From contig NC_030988.1 in NCBI RefSeq assembly GCF_000149955.1, positions 1,946,109 through 2,010,108 on the forward strand: DNA of 64,000 bases, given 5' to 3'. How positions within the stretch are numbered: the first letter of the stretch is position 1; each line of letters opens with the position of its first letter. The position numbers and the translations under genes were made by a program. This document shows, piece after piece, positions 1-11,200 of this stretch. The DNA is from Fusarium oxysporum f. sp. lycopersici 4287 (taxonomy: Eukaryota; Ascomycota; Sordariomycetes; Hypocreales; Nectriaceae). A model generated the notes under the pieces. The model had not been told where the DNA came from, did no database searches, and saw only the letters and a program-made list of their open reading frames with translations.

Positions 1-498
1 GCCAAAGAGATTCCGGAGAAAGCCACCATTACCCCCAAACATCCAGCAGGCTCGCGAGTGCCACAACAACGTTGATAAACAGTACCGTACACGATTGAAG
101 CTTCGCTTCGAAAGCTTGCTTATGGCAATCCATGGCTCAAGACCCAAGAATGACAACGTGGGTGGGGATGACTCAATGGATGCCGATCATTGTTACAGCA
201 GAGGCGAGGTTCTGGATGCCGCAAGACAGCGCATTCTGACTATGGAGGAAGAGAATAAACGACTGTCAACTCGGATTCAGGTGCTCAGTAAGAGCCCCAG
301 GATTAATTAAAGGGCAGCTCTAGATTGAATGAAAGCATAGTCAAAGAAAGGGGGCTTGCTGTGTTGTATATAACACTTGAGCCTTAATCGCATTCGATAT
401 CCCATGGGTGAGGAGAATAAGAAGGGCATCGCCAAAACCTGTTTAGAATGCAACTTGACATCACCTTGAAATTCCGCTCGTCACTTGAAAATACCTAT
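1..498. other. Unassigned left edge
   Basis: No gene can be assigned here. A short open frame at about 95-310 (+) ends in a Glu/Lys-rich, coiled-coil-like stretch (MEEENKRLSTRIQVL). Such tails are common at the C-termini of fungal pogo-type transposases, so this could be the end of an element lying to the left of the window. It has no ATG at its start and no domain I recognise. The remainder holds nothing I can identify. Confidence 0.2.
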
Positions 499-964
499 TA
501 TCCCTTGAGCTGTGGAAAACCTCCCGGCCGTACCGAGCCCCACATCTACCCCAACTTCTGAGAGGTACATGAGGGGAGCCTTATGATGCGTCATTGATTG
601 ATTCCACCTACATACTCATAGAAATTCTTTCGGATTGATTGATGACTTCCTAATCAGTACCTATAGAGATCTCGGCGGAGACGCAAATAAGATTGTCTTG
701 CTTGCAAAGGGCTTCAATTAGGGCAGCCAAGATCAAGAAGTGCAAGGAGGCCTTTGGCCCCGGTCAGCTATAATAAAAGAAGGCGTCAATCGATTTGGGG
801 ATGTGAGCAGTGTGGTGTAGCGATTTGTAACTCGAGAGATTGCTGGTACTTCTATCATCGGCTAAATTAGGGAGGGGATTTGGTATCTTTAATCCGATGC
901 ATGATTGACTGTCCCCCCCCCACGGCTGGGACCTGCTGGGAGGTTTTCCACAGCTCAAGGGATA
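499..964 (+). mobile_element. Short piggyBac-derived inverted-repeat element
   Basis: The ends are perfect 27-bp inverted repeats, 499-525 and 938-964, beginning TATCCCTTGAGC. The interior near 781-870 (+) reads as the end of a piggyBac transposase: the residues ICNSRDCWYFYH and a stop follow a CxxC pair. This matches the tail of the larger element at 45628-46344. The rest of the transposase is missing, so this is an internally deleted, non-autonomous element of about 466 bp. Both ends show TA at the border, and no TTAA duplication is visible. Confidence 0.75.
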
Positions 965-1612
965 GTCTCCATCAGTAAACAACTAACAAAGGACTGAGAG
1001 GATCACATGTTAGTGGCTTACTGTATGACATAGCGCCAGGTGAGGAGAATAGCATCAGAGTCAACAAATTCTTCCGTCGTGGGAAGGGGGCCCACACACC
1101 CATAACGTGCGGGCCTGGCAATGAGAAGGATTTCTGAAGAAGCAAGTCAACCATTGCATCCAGAAGGAAGCTGGTGAAAATTTGCGAATTGATGTTTTAT
1201 ACATTTAACTTGAATATTTACAAGTAGAAGAGTTCACGGACACCTCGGACTAATGTTGTCGTTCGATCAATTTGCCTCCACTCTGTGCTATCAGGCTGTC
1301 TGTACTGTACACTGGCCAATTCTAAGCGAATAGGGGTCCAAGGTCTAGAGCCTTGGAGAAATAAGACTAGACACTAAAATGGCTAGCCTTGAACGCGAGG
1401 TTGGATTTTAGGTTTCGTGGACTTTTGCCCGACATGATATGTCTGCAACTGCATCAATTCGTGTTTCTAAAATAACCTCATGCACCACCAGATAAACGAC
1501 GATTCGCTGGCTCCTCCGTACTCCGAGATGAAATATATGATATGAACGATAAATTGATAGTAATACAGATCCACGCGTAGCATAAGATCAAACTGTCATC
1601 TTCCTAATGACT
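965..1612. other. Intergenic, nothing recognised
   Basis: Between the small piggyBac-derived element and the end of the interrupted RING gene I see no coding region or repeat I can support. Short open frames on the minus strand here have no recognisable content. Confidence 0.4.
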
Positions 1613-1762
1613 CTACATATGGGCTTGGCTAGGCCTTTCCGGCAAAGGCTTAGATAACACGAAATCATATGCGCATATGGGGCATGTATCGTGTTCCGCA
1701 AGGTACCAGGTAGCAATACATTCCGAGTGGAAAGTATGCTCCCATGCCAGATGGCGTACTAT

Positions 1763-3207
1763 CAGGCTGGCGATCGATTCAACCATCAACTCAATCCTGT
1801 CAATTTTATGGAAGTTGAAGTCACGTGAATCAATTCAATCAATCCCATTTAACGCTCGCATTGATTGATTCAATTCCACCGGGATGCTTTCAACGTTGAC
1901 CATCGGTTGAAACTGGCGATAATGGCAGTGGTTCAGGGTAGCGCCCAATCCGTGTAGTCCCATGAGACACGTCCACAGGACCCCTACTAATACTTTTGCC
2001 CCGTATTTTTGATGCTCGTGCCAACTGCACCTAGCATAGGGGGTTTATGAACGCGTCTCAGCTGTCGTCGCGCCCTATGACTTTTGCAGGAAGACCATTG
2101 CCTGTATTCCATTCCTTTCCTAATCTTCAAATGGACGCCAACGTACCTGTCAAGTGCCAGAGTCCTGACTGCAGCGCACCTAGTACTTCACCTAATAACT
2201 TGGATGTTTCGCCAGTCGATTGGAAAGCCTTCTCATGGCATAAGTTTCCGGGTTTCTCGATTTCGGAACGCGCTGGCAGGCAGACCTCGTGGGTTTGGCA
2301 GCACGGCTTTTACATTCAAGCCCGTGACTCTCCCACAAAGAGGAAATGGGTTTGCAAGCATTGTCTCCGGAGGGTCAGGTCCACGGTGACAGACTTCACT
2401 GCGGTTGGCACACAGAATATCGAGAAACATCTGATCAGGGAGCACAGACTTGTCGACGAGTCCGAGAGGAGGAAGCCACCTGCTCTTTGGAAGGGAAAGC
2501 AGGAAAAGACACGCCCAAGAAACATTATGGGAGGAAGAGTACAAGCTTTTGAATTCGGATGAAGAACCCCCATTCAAGCGTTTGAAGGCAATGAGTGCAC
2601 TCGAAAGGCACTGAGCTCGCTCACAGGGCTTCGTCTCTGGCAGGCAGGTGTTGGGAAAGTCCATGGAGTAAGGGCCAAGACGAATATGATCACTGGCTGT
2701 CGAGTGCCGACTCTAAGAACGACACTCTTGTGACAGATCCCATCCAATATTGGTGGAAGAGGCGGAGAGACTACCTTCGACTGTCGCGAATGGCCCTTGA
2801 CCTACTATCAATACCGTCTATGTCGGCAGAGTGCGAGCGTTTGTTTAGTGTTGCTGAGCAAATGGTGCCACCGCTGCGGACTCGATTGGAAGCTAGCACG
2901 ATAGGAATGGCACAGACACTGAGGTCATGGGTGCGGAATGGCCTAGTCGACGCGGCTGATAGCTTGATTGATGTGTCAGAAGAGGTTGGAAATAGCGTTA
3001 TATGGGAGGCAGAGGAGGATGACCTAGACACTGGGAAGTGAGCATTGCGGGACTCGACGCGCGTGTGATGTTCAACATCTTCAATTCAACGCCATCAATT
3101 CAATCTAGAGTGCAGTGGTTCAACTCCACTGGCCAAATGCTGAGTAAGCTGTCAACGCAACGCCACGCGAGGACGAAATTGATGGAATTGAATTGATCGC
3201 CAGCCTG
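1763..3207 (+). mobile_element. hAT-1, internally deleted hAT element
   Basis: The element is 1445 bp with inverted ends starting CAGGCTGGCGATC (13 bp exact, then imperfect). It is flanked by an exact 8-bp target duplication CGTACTAT at 1755-1762 and 3208-3215, the size typical of hAT elements. It sits in exon 3 of a RING-H2 gene on the opposite strand. It carries only the two ends of a transposase, so it would need a transposase supplied elsewhere. Confidence 0.93.
2047..3041 (+). pseudogene. hAT transposase, ends only
   Basis: The first frame (2047-2562) contains a BED-type zinc finger: VCKHCLRRV, then a His pair near IEKHLIREH. The second frame (2595-3041) is the C-terminal hAT dimerisation region, with LDLLSIPSMSAECERLFS and LRSWVRNGLV. 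The central RNase-H-like catalytic part, several hundred residues in intact members, is absent, and the two parts are in different frames. The element therefore cannot encode an active transposase. Confidence 0.85.
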
Positions 3208-3739
3208 CGTACTATATCAGTGTCTTGAACATCGCCTAGGCAAATAACGCTAAACAAAGAGGCAATTGGTTAGTCAAGTGCTTTTTACGATTACCAAAGC
3301 GTCAAGAAGACATACCATGTCATATTGGGGACAGGGATCGCCCAAGAGGCATGGGCTTGATGCTCAAGCTCAGATCTAATCTCTTTGCTCGTTTTAGGGG
3401 GAGCAATCGTATCTAGATGAGGCAGATCTCTGGCTTCAGTGCTGGAAGATGCTGATGACGAAGAACTCGGGGAACTGTTAGAGGCATCGGTGACTGCAAC
3501 TCTCCCGTACCTTGCCCATTCGTAGAATCTACACTGCATTGGCCAACTAAACTAGGAGCTGAGCTCTTTCTAACAAGTAAGACATACCTGGGAATTCCCA
3601 CTATAAAAAAAATCACCAGAGCTAGAAGTGGCATTATCACGGCCGCGAGCCATCCTAGTAACGCGTGGTTTTGGTCCTGGTTATCAGGGTCCTGAGTGGT
3701 GAAGGGAGCGTCTCTGATTAGTACAGGCATGGCTTGCAT

Positions 3740-4055
3740 GTGAATGCAGGATATATCAGAGCCTCAGCACCTTCCAATTCAAATAACAAATGCATTTGAC
3801 TGGCCTTATGTGCCTGATATTGTTCAATTTTGGAACATGTACTGTATGGACTCGGGTCTGGAGCGTGGTATCGTGCTTCCGGCTAGATCCGACCTATGAT
3901 CTGATGGACACCTCACAAACCTCTGCCTCATCATCGCGCCACATTAATTGTCGAGACGAAACAGAACTCACTACAGTAGCGGCATTTTACGAACAGACAT
4001 TAGCATATTTGCCGTGGTTGGACGCGTGATCTTTGAAGATACGTGGACTGCTACG
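3740..4055. other. Upstream of the RING gene, nothing firm
   Basis: This stretch lies 5' of the interrupted RING gene and should contain its promoter. An open frame at 3790-4029 (+) has a hydrophobic start but no recognisable domain and no related copy in the window, so I do not call it a gene. Confidence 0.3.
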
Positions 4056-4204
4056 TGTCAGACATTACGTGTATTCGGTTCATTGATGCAGATACGTGTA
4101 TTCAAGTCGTGTTTATTTTTTTAGCCCCTTGAAAGGTCCGCCAAATTCGGCCCGTAATCTTCAGGTATCCCTGCATGCACGTGACACCCACCATCTGTTC
4201 AACA
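4056..4204 (-). repeat. Solo LTR of the Copia-2 family
   Basis: The sequence starts TGTCAGACATTACGTGTATT and ends CTGTTCAACA, matching the 150-bp LTRs at 14803-14952 and 20199-20348 with scattered substitutions. No internal retrotransposon sequence is attached, so it is what LTR-LTR recombination leaves. The flanks CTACG and GTTAC are only similar, so the target duplication has decayed. This is an older insertion than Copia-2 itself. Confidence 0.85.
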
Positions 4205-4660
4205 GTTACGCGCTTATCGTAGCTATCATAATAGAGTATTATGCCAGAGACCCAATTTATTTTTCTCGTGAAATTGAGGTTTCCATCTCGAAGCAAGAAT
4301 CCTACCGCTAGACCATCAAACCGGAAACTAAACGCTAGTCATTTGTTCAGAGACTCAACTCCGTCTTCAGGTTTGTTCATAACCACGGATGGCTTTTCAG
4401 TCTGCACAGTGAATCAACATTGATAATTAACCTAGCTACAGAAAAGGATCACGTCCAGACTGTATCGTTGTATCTCCTTGATAGTCATAAGGCACAAATA
4501 CATCGCCGACCCACTCTAGATTAGTCATAATATCAGTACTTCAGGTAACTTTAAAACTTTCTCCACCAAAAACTCTATGACGTTCATTCTGACGAAGAAA
4601 CAAGCGCGTTGCCTAGGATTTCAGGGCATTCAAATTGGCCCTTGATCCTGTAGCTCTCAA
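4205..4660. other. Intergenic, nothing recognised
   Basis: The stretch is AT-rich, between the solo LTR and the piggyBac relic. I see no gene or repeat that I can support. Confidence 0.3.
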
Positions 4661-4663
4661 AAG

Positions 4664-4833
4664 GGTCGGAAGAAACGGGCTCTGTTGAATACGGCATCTG
4701 AGGATAGCCTCAACCGCAGGGCCGCACGCAGGAAGGTCGGCAGTAATACGCAGTTGGGTTGTGACTGTTGTGATGTAGCTATTTGTAACGGCCTGAATGT
4801 TGGTACTTTCATCATAGGCAAGAAATGCCTGTG
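4664..4833 (+). pseudogene. piggyBac transposase C-terminal relic
   Basis: A + strand frame reads a basic stretch (KRALLNTASEDSLNRRAARR) followed by LGCDCCDVAICN and TFII. This aligns with the cysteine-rich tail of the piggyBac transposase at 45628-46344 (GCKVCEIAICN...CWYFYH). The tail is degraded: the second Cys-Trp pair has become Val-Gly. No upstream domain or clear terminal repeat is left. Confidence 0.65.
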
Positions 4834-5110
4834 GAGGAAGTACCATAATTTTACTAAATTATAATTGGATGACATCCCTGTCGATCCCTTGCATGCAATG
4901 TATTTGTGCCTTATGACTGTCAAGGAGATAAAGCCAATAAACCTTACTATTCATTGGATAGCGACGGGGACATCGTTAATTCAAGACGGATGCATTGATA
5001 TCAAGTCTACCAATCTACATACATATTACATCATGATCACAATCATTCCTCTGTACTTTTGACTTCCAACTTGAATGCAATTCCACAGGGTCGATTGCCA
5101 CGGACAAACG

Positions 5111-6127
5111 TTACATAAAAGATTGTAGCAGTTCGTGCATTATTTCGTCTCCGATACGATCCTCTGTAAGCATCTCAGCAGTACCCTGGGTTGAAATGTT
5201 CCCAAAGAAGTCTGCAATGTCCTCTACTGTATCACTATAGCTGCCATTATTATTCTGCCATAGACTTGTGGTGCCTGTGCCATGTTCCGCGGTCAGAGAG
5301 CTGTAGCAAGTCGAGTCGTTCATGGTTCTTTGTGCCTCTTTTGCAATATATTGTTGAATAGCAACACATTCGCAGCCGCTATGACGTAAGACTTCGGTTT
5401 TCAGCCGATAGAGCTCTTCTCTCACATTGTCAAAGCGGTAGGAAAGTTGTCTATGTTGGTCAGCCAGTTGTTCCTCTTGTGAGGCCAAAGCGAGTGCTTC
5501 ATCTCGCTTGCGATGATTGGACTTTATGGCAGCAAGTCGATTCCGTTCCAGGCGACTGAGGTGCGGTTGCTTCTTGAATTTGTCCGAATTTTCCATCTTT
5601 CCCCGGGACTTCTTGCCACTGTCCTGCTGCAGGGCTTTGGGCTTCCGTTCATGATTCTTTCCTTTTGGCGGCTCCTGTGTCTGCCGATCCTTGTCTGGCT
5701 TTGACAAAACGCCAAGATATTGGAGGCTTTGATCGGTGTGGCAGTTGCCCGTAGAATTATCCATCTTATCCTGAATTGGAGGAGCCGGTGGTATTGGAAA
5801 ACGAATCTCGGTGGCCTGCTGAATTCCAGGGTATGTAGGTGCCGGCGGCATGGAACCGAAGTTCATCTTGTCAGACAAAGTATCGATGGCTTTATGGTGA
5901 AGATAGCTATCCGGATGCTGCTTTGAGAATGATAATTCCTGAGAGGTGGATGAGTTCGTTGAGAAGGAGCCAGTAGAGGGAGAAATCCCGTTTTCTGGAA
6001 ATTGATATGCCGCCATGTCGTGCCACCGTGTGCAGACTTGATATTGTTCTTCCTGAAATCCATGATAATTGATAAAGGCAGTCGGCTCAAACGCCTTATC
6101 TTCCATGGAGGGTCCTGAAAAGGCCAT
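5111..6127 (-). CDS. bZIP transcription factor, unusual basic region
   Basis: A single-exon gene of 338 residues. The basic region lies at about 191-208 (LERNRLAAIKSNHRKR) and a leucine-zipper coiled coil follows at about 210-248. This order and the ERNR..AA sequence match the ATF/CREB-type bZIP factors of fungi, which bind DNA as dimers in the nucleus. The N-terminal 140 residues are Ser/Pro/Gln-rich, as in activation regions. The basic-region signature N-x7-R is broken: Asn196 is present but the invariant Arg position is Asn204, and the usual Cys before it is Ser. Either DNA contact is altered or the protein acts mainly as a dimerisation partner; both are inferences. No frameshift or stop is seen. 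The chosen ATG is the first in frame and precedes a plausible start. Confidence 0.88.
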   Translation of the reverse strand: MAFSGPSMEDKAFEPTAFINYHGFQEEQYQVCTRWHDMAAYQFPENGISPSTGSFSTNSSTSQELSFSKQHPDSYLHHKAIDTLSDKMNFGSMPPAPTYPGIQQATEIRFPIPPAPPIQDKMDNSTGNCHTDQSLQYLGVLSKPDKDRQTQEPPKGKNHERKPKALQQDSGKKSRGKMENSDKFKKQPHLSRLERNRLAAIKSNHRKRDEALALASQEEQLADQHRQLSYRFDNVREELYRLKTEVLRHSGCECVAIQQYIAKEAQRTMNDSTCYSSLTAEHGTGTTSLWQNNNGSYSDTVEDIADFFGNISTQGTAEMLTEDRIGDEIMHELLQSFM

Positions 6128-6672
6128 GTTCTATATACCGTTTTCTCTTTCAACCAAAAACATCGAACTCTGCGCTCACCGGTGAACGTAGTGAGTCCGT
6201 TTATGAGAGAAAGTTTGCAAACGAGATCCTCTTTAGCTCATATGACTTGGTGACTGGGGCAACTTTAAATGCAACTCGGTTTTGTTGAGCGTCGACAAGC
6301 AGACCATCTCAAGCGATGATGAATCGCTCAACTGAAGCCTCACACATCCTCCAACACGAGATAGGTATAATTGAGGTGCGACCTGCAAGCTCACGTACAC
6401 TAATCATAGAGAAGGTTGGGGCAGGCGCGACGTCAACCACGTCATATGAATGTGATGGGCAACGGAACTTCCCCAGTTACGTTTGTTAGACGAATTAAAA
6501 GGTTTAAGAAACAACCTTTTTTTTTTTCATGGTTTGGGGGGCGGGCATTGTGAGGATGACTAAGAATTTGAAAAAGCTTGGTTTCTGACCTCTAATGCAC
6601 GCCAAAAGCCGGGGCTTTCCCTTTCCTCACACCAAGACTCCCCTAGCCTCTGAACCTTAACGTGGCGTGATA
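6128..6672. promoter_or_regulatory. Upstream region of the bZIP gene
   Basis: This non-coding stretch lies immediately 5' of the bZIP start, so its promoter is expected here. It has a pyrimidine-rich tract near 6510-6530 and no gene I can recognise. No specific operator can be assigned from sequence alone. Confidence 0.35.
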
Positions 6673-8046
6673 GATCACCTTTTCCGAGCGCTCTGGCCAG
6701 AATCTTATGCCTCTGATTAAATGCGAGTTTGAGCACCATGAAAATCTGGGTCATACAGGGCTATGGTAAGCACCTGCTAGTGACCGCCAGCTCAAGAGTT
6801 TTGAGAACAGGTTAATCCTTGATCTATTGCCAGCAGCATAAGACCTACTGATCCTGCTTCGCTTTAACCTAAGCACTGCAGCTATCGATACGATTTACCA
6901 AGATCTAAGATCGCACAGGTACCAGATCTCATTGCAGCGGCCCTCCTAGTTTTGGACTCAGACTTTTGATTAAGCATCGGGATCATCGTTGATGTCGTGC
7001 TATTCGCTGTAGCCTCCCGCCTCAAAATTCTTATGCTCACAGTTGCAGCAATGTGACTTTACAGCTGATTATGACTTATCTCCTCTTTAGGCCGTGGGCG
7101 GCGTAAACGTTAGCGCGAGAGATTCTTCCGATATAACTTTAAAGGATGATCTGACAACCCAGCCCCCCCAATGACATCTTGAAGGAGGCAGGATGTGATT
7201 CTGGTCATCCACCGTAGAGTCAAACTGCGGTCAGTCTACGTCGAGCAGGTGAGGGGATAGGGCAGAGTGTTGTGGATCGGCATTTAGTTTTGCGGTTCTG
7301 TCAGCCACCTTGTCACGCTGCCTACTGCGGTACAGTTTGTTAAACAAATCGACACATGATGAGAGAGACAAGGAGGGAGGAAGGATTTAAGTGAGGAAAT
7401 AAGTTTTACGCTACCTTACATACACGAAGAAATTTCGTTATAACCAGGGGCCGCCAGCTGCCAAATATTTAGCACAAGCGAACATCTTTTGGGTGAGTTT
7501 AATTCTAAACAACCACGCGGCAGTCTTAAGTTATTTCTCCTTGCTTGTACATGAAGCTTTCTGGAAATCAGAGTGTTGGCGGCTTACCTGTCGACCGTTC
7601 TCGTCAATCCGAAAGACAAGAGTGTGTTGTGTGCGATGAGCAAAATTGACTTGGGCATATGCATCAATGTAGTGGAGTCTAGAACTCATGGATCATTCAG
7701 ACACACAGACTGCACATAGAACGAATTGATATTGAGTTACCAGGAATTGGGGAACGCCCGCCAATTAAGCAATAACCTGATTGCAGGCAGCTCACATGGC
7801 CTGATCTGTTCCAAAGTCCCCAGCTTATGCCGTCGTATGACGAAACTTTTAGGTAGCATGAAAGATGGCAGCTTCTTTTTAACACTGGAGATGATATGAT
7901 CATATCTAGACTTACTGGAACGGAGCTAAAAGCTAATATTGTATTACTTCCACCAAAAAATAAAGTTAAAAATTATGGGTCGTACTTTGCATGGCGTGAT
8001 GGATCCTGTAAACGGATTGGGAGGGTTCCTGCGATTACATATTCTA
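6673..8046 (+). repeat. Segmental duplication, copy 1, left part
   Basis: This stretch aligns collinearly with 45505-45536 plus 48101-49545. Examples are the shared CTGATCCTGCTTCGCTTTAA near 6850 and 48240, and shared sequence around 7680-7710 and 49160-49200. I find no convincing coding frame in either copy. The duplicated unit continues after the pogo-1 insertion at 20360. The target TA of pogo-1 is 8045-8046. Confidence 0.85.
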
Positions 8047-8064
8047 ACGTATTTCCCCACCACC

Positions 8065-8258
8065 TGTTGTTTATATTGCGCAGTAGTGCTGGGTGAAAAT
8101 GTATTTTTATGAAACTTGGTTGTTCATTATTGAGCTGAGAGTTATTCTCGGGTTTATATCTCTAGATGATTGTATCTAGGACTTTGAACTTTAAATCTAG
8201 GACTTTCAGACTAACAGTCTGAATCCTGAAGGGAAGGGGATTCCCGGATTTTCCAACA
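8065..8258 (-). repeat. 3' LTR of Copia-1a
   Basis: A 194-bp direct repeat of 12769-12962, ending in TG..CA dinucleotides. It is the 3' LTR because the element reads on the minus strand. A purine tract (GGTGGATGGGGGCG on the minus strand) abuts it at about 8259-8275 and fits the plus-strand primer. Confidence 0.95.
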
Positions 8259-8278
8259 CGCCCCCATCCACCTTGTCT

Positions 8279-11200
8279 TCAGGGCACAGAGTCATCGTGG
8301 ACTTCAGTACTCCAAATAATACGACCTGCTTCCTCGATCGGACATGCACTGACTCGAATTGCTTCTAGAAAGTGACCGTGGCTGACGGCGTTCAATGGTT
8401 TAGTGAGTCCGTCTGCTACCTGCTCATGTGTGCTGACGTATTGCACATCAATATTCCCGGCTTCAACTTCTTCTCGGATATGGTGCTCGGTTAACGGAAT
8501 GTGCTTTGTCCGTTGGTGAAGCTCAGGGTTTCTGCATAGCTTTAGGGAACCCTGGTTGTCGCCGTTCAGTGGGATAGGCATATGTAGCGGAAGGAGCAGT
8601 TCAGAGAAGAGGTTCCTAGTCCAGGCCAATTCTCTGGCACACTGGGAGAGTGCTGTATATTCAGCCTCGGTAGTCGATAGTGCCACTGTTTCGTGCCGTT
8701 TGGCCCTCCATGAGACTGTAGATCCTTCAAGTTGAACAAGCCATCCAAACGTCGATCTTCCCGTAACAGTGTCGCCTTTCCAATCCGAGTCGGCCCAAGC
8801 TGTGATGCTCCAAGCGGATTCAGGATCTTTCTTGACGCCCCCAAGCACCAGGCCGTGGTCTCTTGTCTGCTGTAGATAGCGGAGACCTCTTTTGATCATT
8901 CGTGAATGTGTTGGTGATGGATTCGACATGTATCTTGAGAGTACCGAGAGTAGGAAAGCTAAATCGGGTCTGGTTTGGGTCATTCCATACATCAGCGAGC
9001 CGGTTTTCGAGCTATAGTCTTCTCGTTCTTCTGGAGAAGCCGAGTCGCCATTGTCTCTTGGTTGCAGTGTCGAGAGTGAATTTCGCTCCATCGGGGTCTT
9101 GACCGGTCGACAATCCTCTAAGCCGAATTTCTTCAGTATTCTGGTAAAATATGCATCCTGGGAAAGGTAGATCAGCCTTGAGTTCCTGTCTCGGGTTATT
9201 CTTACTCCAAGAAAATGGCTGGCGGGACCGAGATCAGTCATTGTGAAGATCTCTCCCAGGCGGGCTTTGTACCCTTGGATTGCTTCCTTGTTGCTGCCCA
9301 TGATGAGGAAGTCATCCACATATGTGATGATGATCACTCCCGTTGTGGGATTGTGATATACGGCCGTGTCAGACGTTACTTGTCGAAAGTCAAGGGATTC
9401 CAAGGCCTCCTTCAGCTTCTTTTGCCATTGCCGAGGCGCCTGTTTGAGTCCATAGAGGGATTTGATCAGTTTGCAGATCTTCTCGGTTGAGAATCCTGGC
9501 GGACGGTCTTCTGGGTGTTGGTCGAAATACTCTACAAGCCCTTCCGGCATTTCGATGAAGACTTCTTCCTCGAGGTCCCCTTCCAGGAACGCCGTCGACA
9601 CGTCCATCTGCTCAATCTCCCAGTCAAGACAGGCAGCAACGGTGAGGAGGATTCTCCAAGTCGCCGCTTTGGCAACAGAGGCAAAGGTCTGGTTGTAGTC
9701 AAAGCCGAACTGTTGTTCAAAGCCTCTGACCACCAGCCGCGCCTTGAACTTGTCGAGGTTGCCGTCCTCGTTTTTCTTGACCTTGAATACCCATTTGACG
9801 GTAAGTGGCCTATTGTGAGCTTGGTTGCGGTCCAGCATGCGCCAAGTTCCTTTCGTGAGGAGACTGCGCAGCTCACTGTGTATTGCTCTGAGCCAATGCT
9901 CCCTTTGCGGACCTTGAAGCGCTTCAGTCATTGTTTTGGGCTCAGTGATCACCTCTTTTCGGAGATCGGGCAGCTTAGCTGATGTCATGGATGTTGTCGT
10001 CTGTCCATGCTGAGGATTATGCACCTCAGCATGCTGAAGATTGTTCACTTCAGACCTTTGTGGCCTTGGAGTCTTTGTCTGCTCCGTGACGGACTGTGGC
10101 CGGCTTGAGATGGGAGCTCCGTTCTTGCGGATTTCCGGCTCAACATCATGCTCAGTTTCGGTCAGGAGTTCTGTCTCCCCAACCTTTTCGTAGAATTGTA
10201 CATTTGCAGAACGGACGATCTGATGTCCCTTCCTGCGAGAGGGCACCCAGCAGGTGTAGATCTGTGAACCTTCCATGCATAGGTAGATTCCAGCCTCTCC
10301 TCTTGGGCCAAACTTGTGTGATCTCAATCTTCGTTCCTGCGGTATGTGTATCGTGACTTGTGAGCCGCAGATTCGTTCTCCGGACAGATCCGGCTTGTTG
10401 TCTTGTCCGGGGAAGGCCTCGTTGAGAAAGCTTTCCATGGGAGTGAGGCCATCAATTGCCCTGGTGGCTGTCACGTTTGTCTTGCGCACCATATCTTCCA
10501 GGACCAATGGCCAGAGCTCTATCGGGATTCTTTCCGATTCCATGGTTGCTCTGACTTTGTCAAAGATGATGCGGTTAGAGCGCTCAGCAACTCCGTTAAA
10601 TTCAGGAGTATATGGTGTCGTCTTGATGATCTTGACGCCGTGAGTGTACTCGAGGTTTTTGAGAGACGCACCATAGAGCTCAGAGCCGCCATCCATTTGG
10701 ATTGCGTACACTCGGATGCCATACTGAGTTCGTATCTTGGAGATGAGCTGGCCTAGAAGTTCCGAAGCCATCCCCTTCCTCGTGAACGTGTAGGCCCATC
10801 TCATTCTATGCCTGTCATCTGTGGCAATCATTCCCCATCGTTCGCCTCTAATGCCCGGTGGATTGACTTTGAAGGTGTCAACATGAATGAACCCGGCCCT
10901 GGAGGCTCGTTTCCGTTTATTTCGCGGAGTCCATCGTAGGGCCTTTGCGATGTCGCAGGCGAGGCAGTAATTGAAAGGCTGATGGTCGTGGTGGCCGTCA
11001 CAGTACATTCCTCTGGTCATTTTGGCAGTCTGTGACACCTGATATGCGTTAACATGGCCGAGTCTTCGGTGCCAAAGGTCGACATTCAGGCATTGGTTTG
11101 ATGAAGCAGTGTGATGATTGCATGGTTCTGGCTGGAGTTCCGAGACGGCCTGGTTTGAAACAGTAGTCTTTCCGACCTCAGTGTTCACGTACAGACCGTC

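Larger units (their letters stand above)
1613..3739 (-). pseudogene. Membrane RING-H2 gene split by a hAT transposon
   Basis: This is the fourth member of the RING-H2 family found at 21807, 43485 and 51172. Exon 1 (3739-3588) has a transmembrane stretch around residues 28-50. Exon 2 (3528-3316) carries the family signature HLDTIAPPKTSKE. Exon 3 starts at 3249 with the CVIC zinc-ligand pair. It is cut at 3208 by hAT-1 and resumes at 1754, reading through EHTFHSECIATWYL and CPIC to a stop at 1613. The introns are 3587-3529 (GT..AG) and 3315-3250 (GT..AG). Without the insertion the frame would give 182 residues. The third zinc ligand, Cys in the other copies, is Trp here (AWEHTFH), so the RING was probably impaired independently of the insertion. 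The family resembles E3 ubiquitin ligases anchored in a membrane; that role is inferred. Confidence 0.85.

Noticed and set aside
3790..4029. Plus-strand frame of 79 codons with a hydrophobic start
   Set aside because: It has a signal-peptide-like beginning but no domain, no copy near the other RING genes and no clear gene structure.
9515..9982. Plus-strand frame of 155 codons over Copia-1a
   Set aside because: A shadow of reverse transcriptase; the same shadow appears over Copia-1b.
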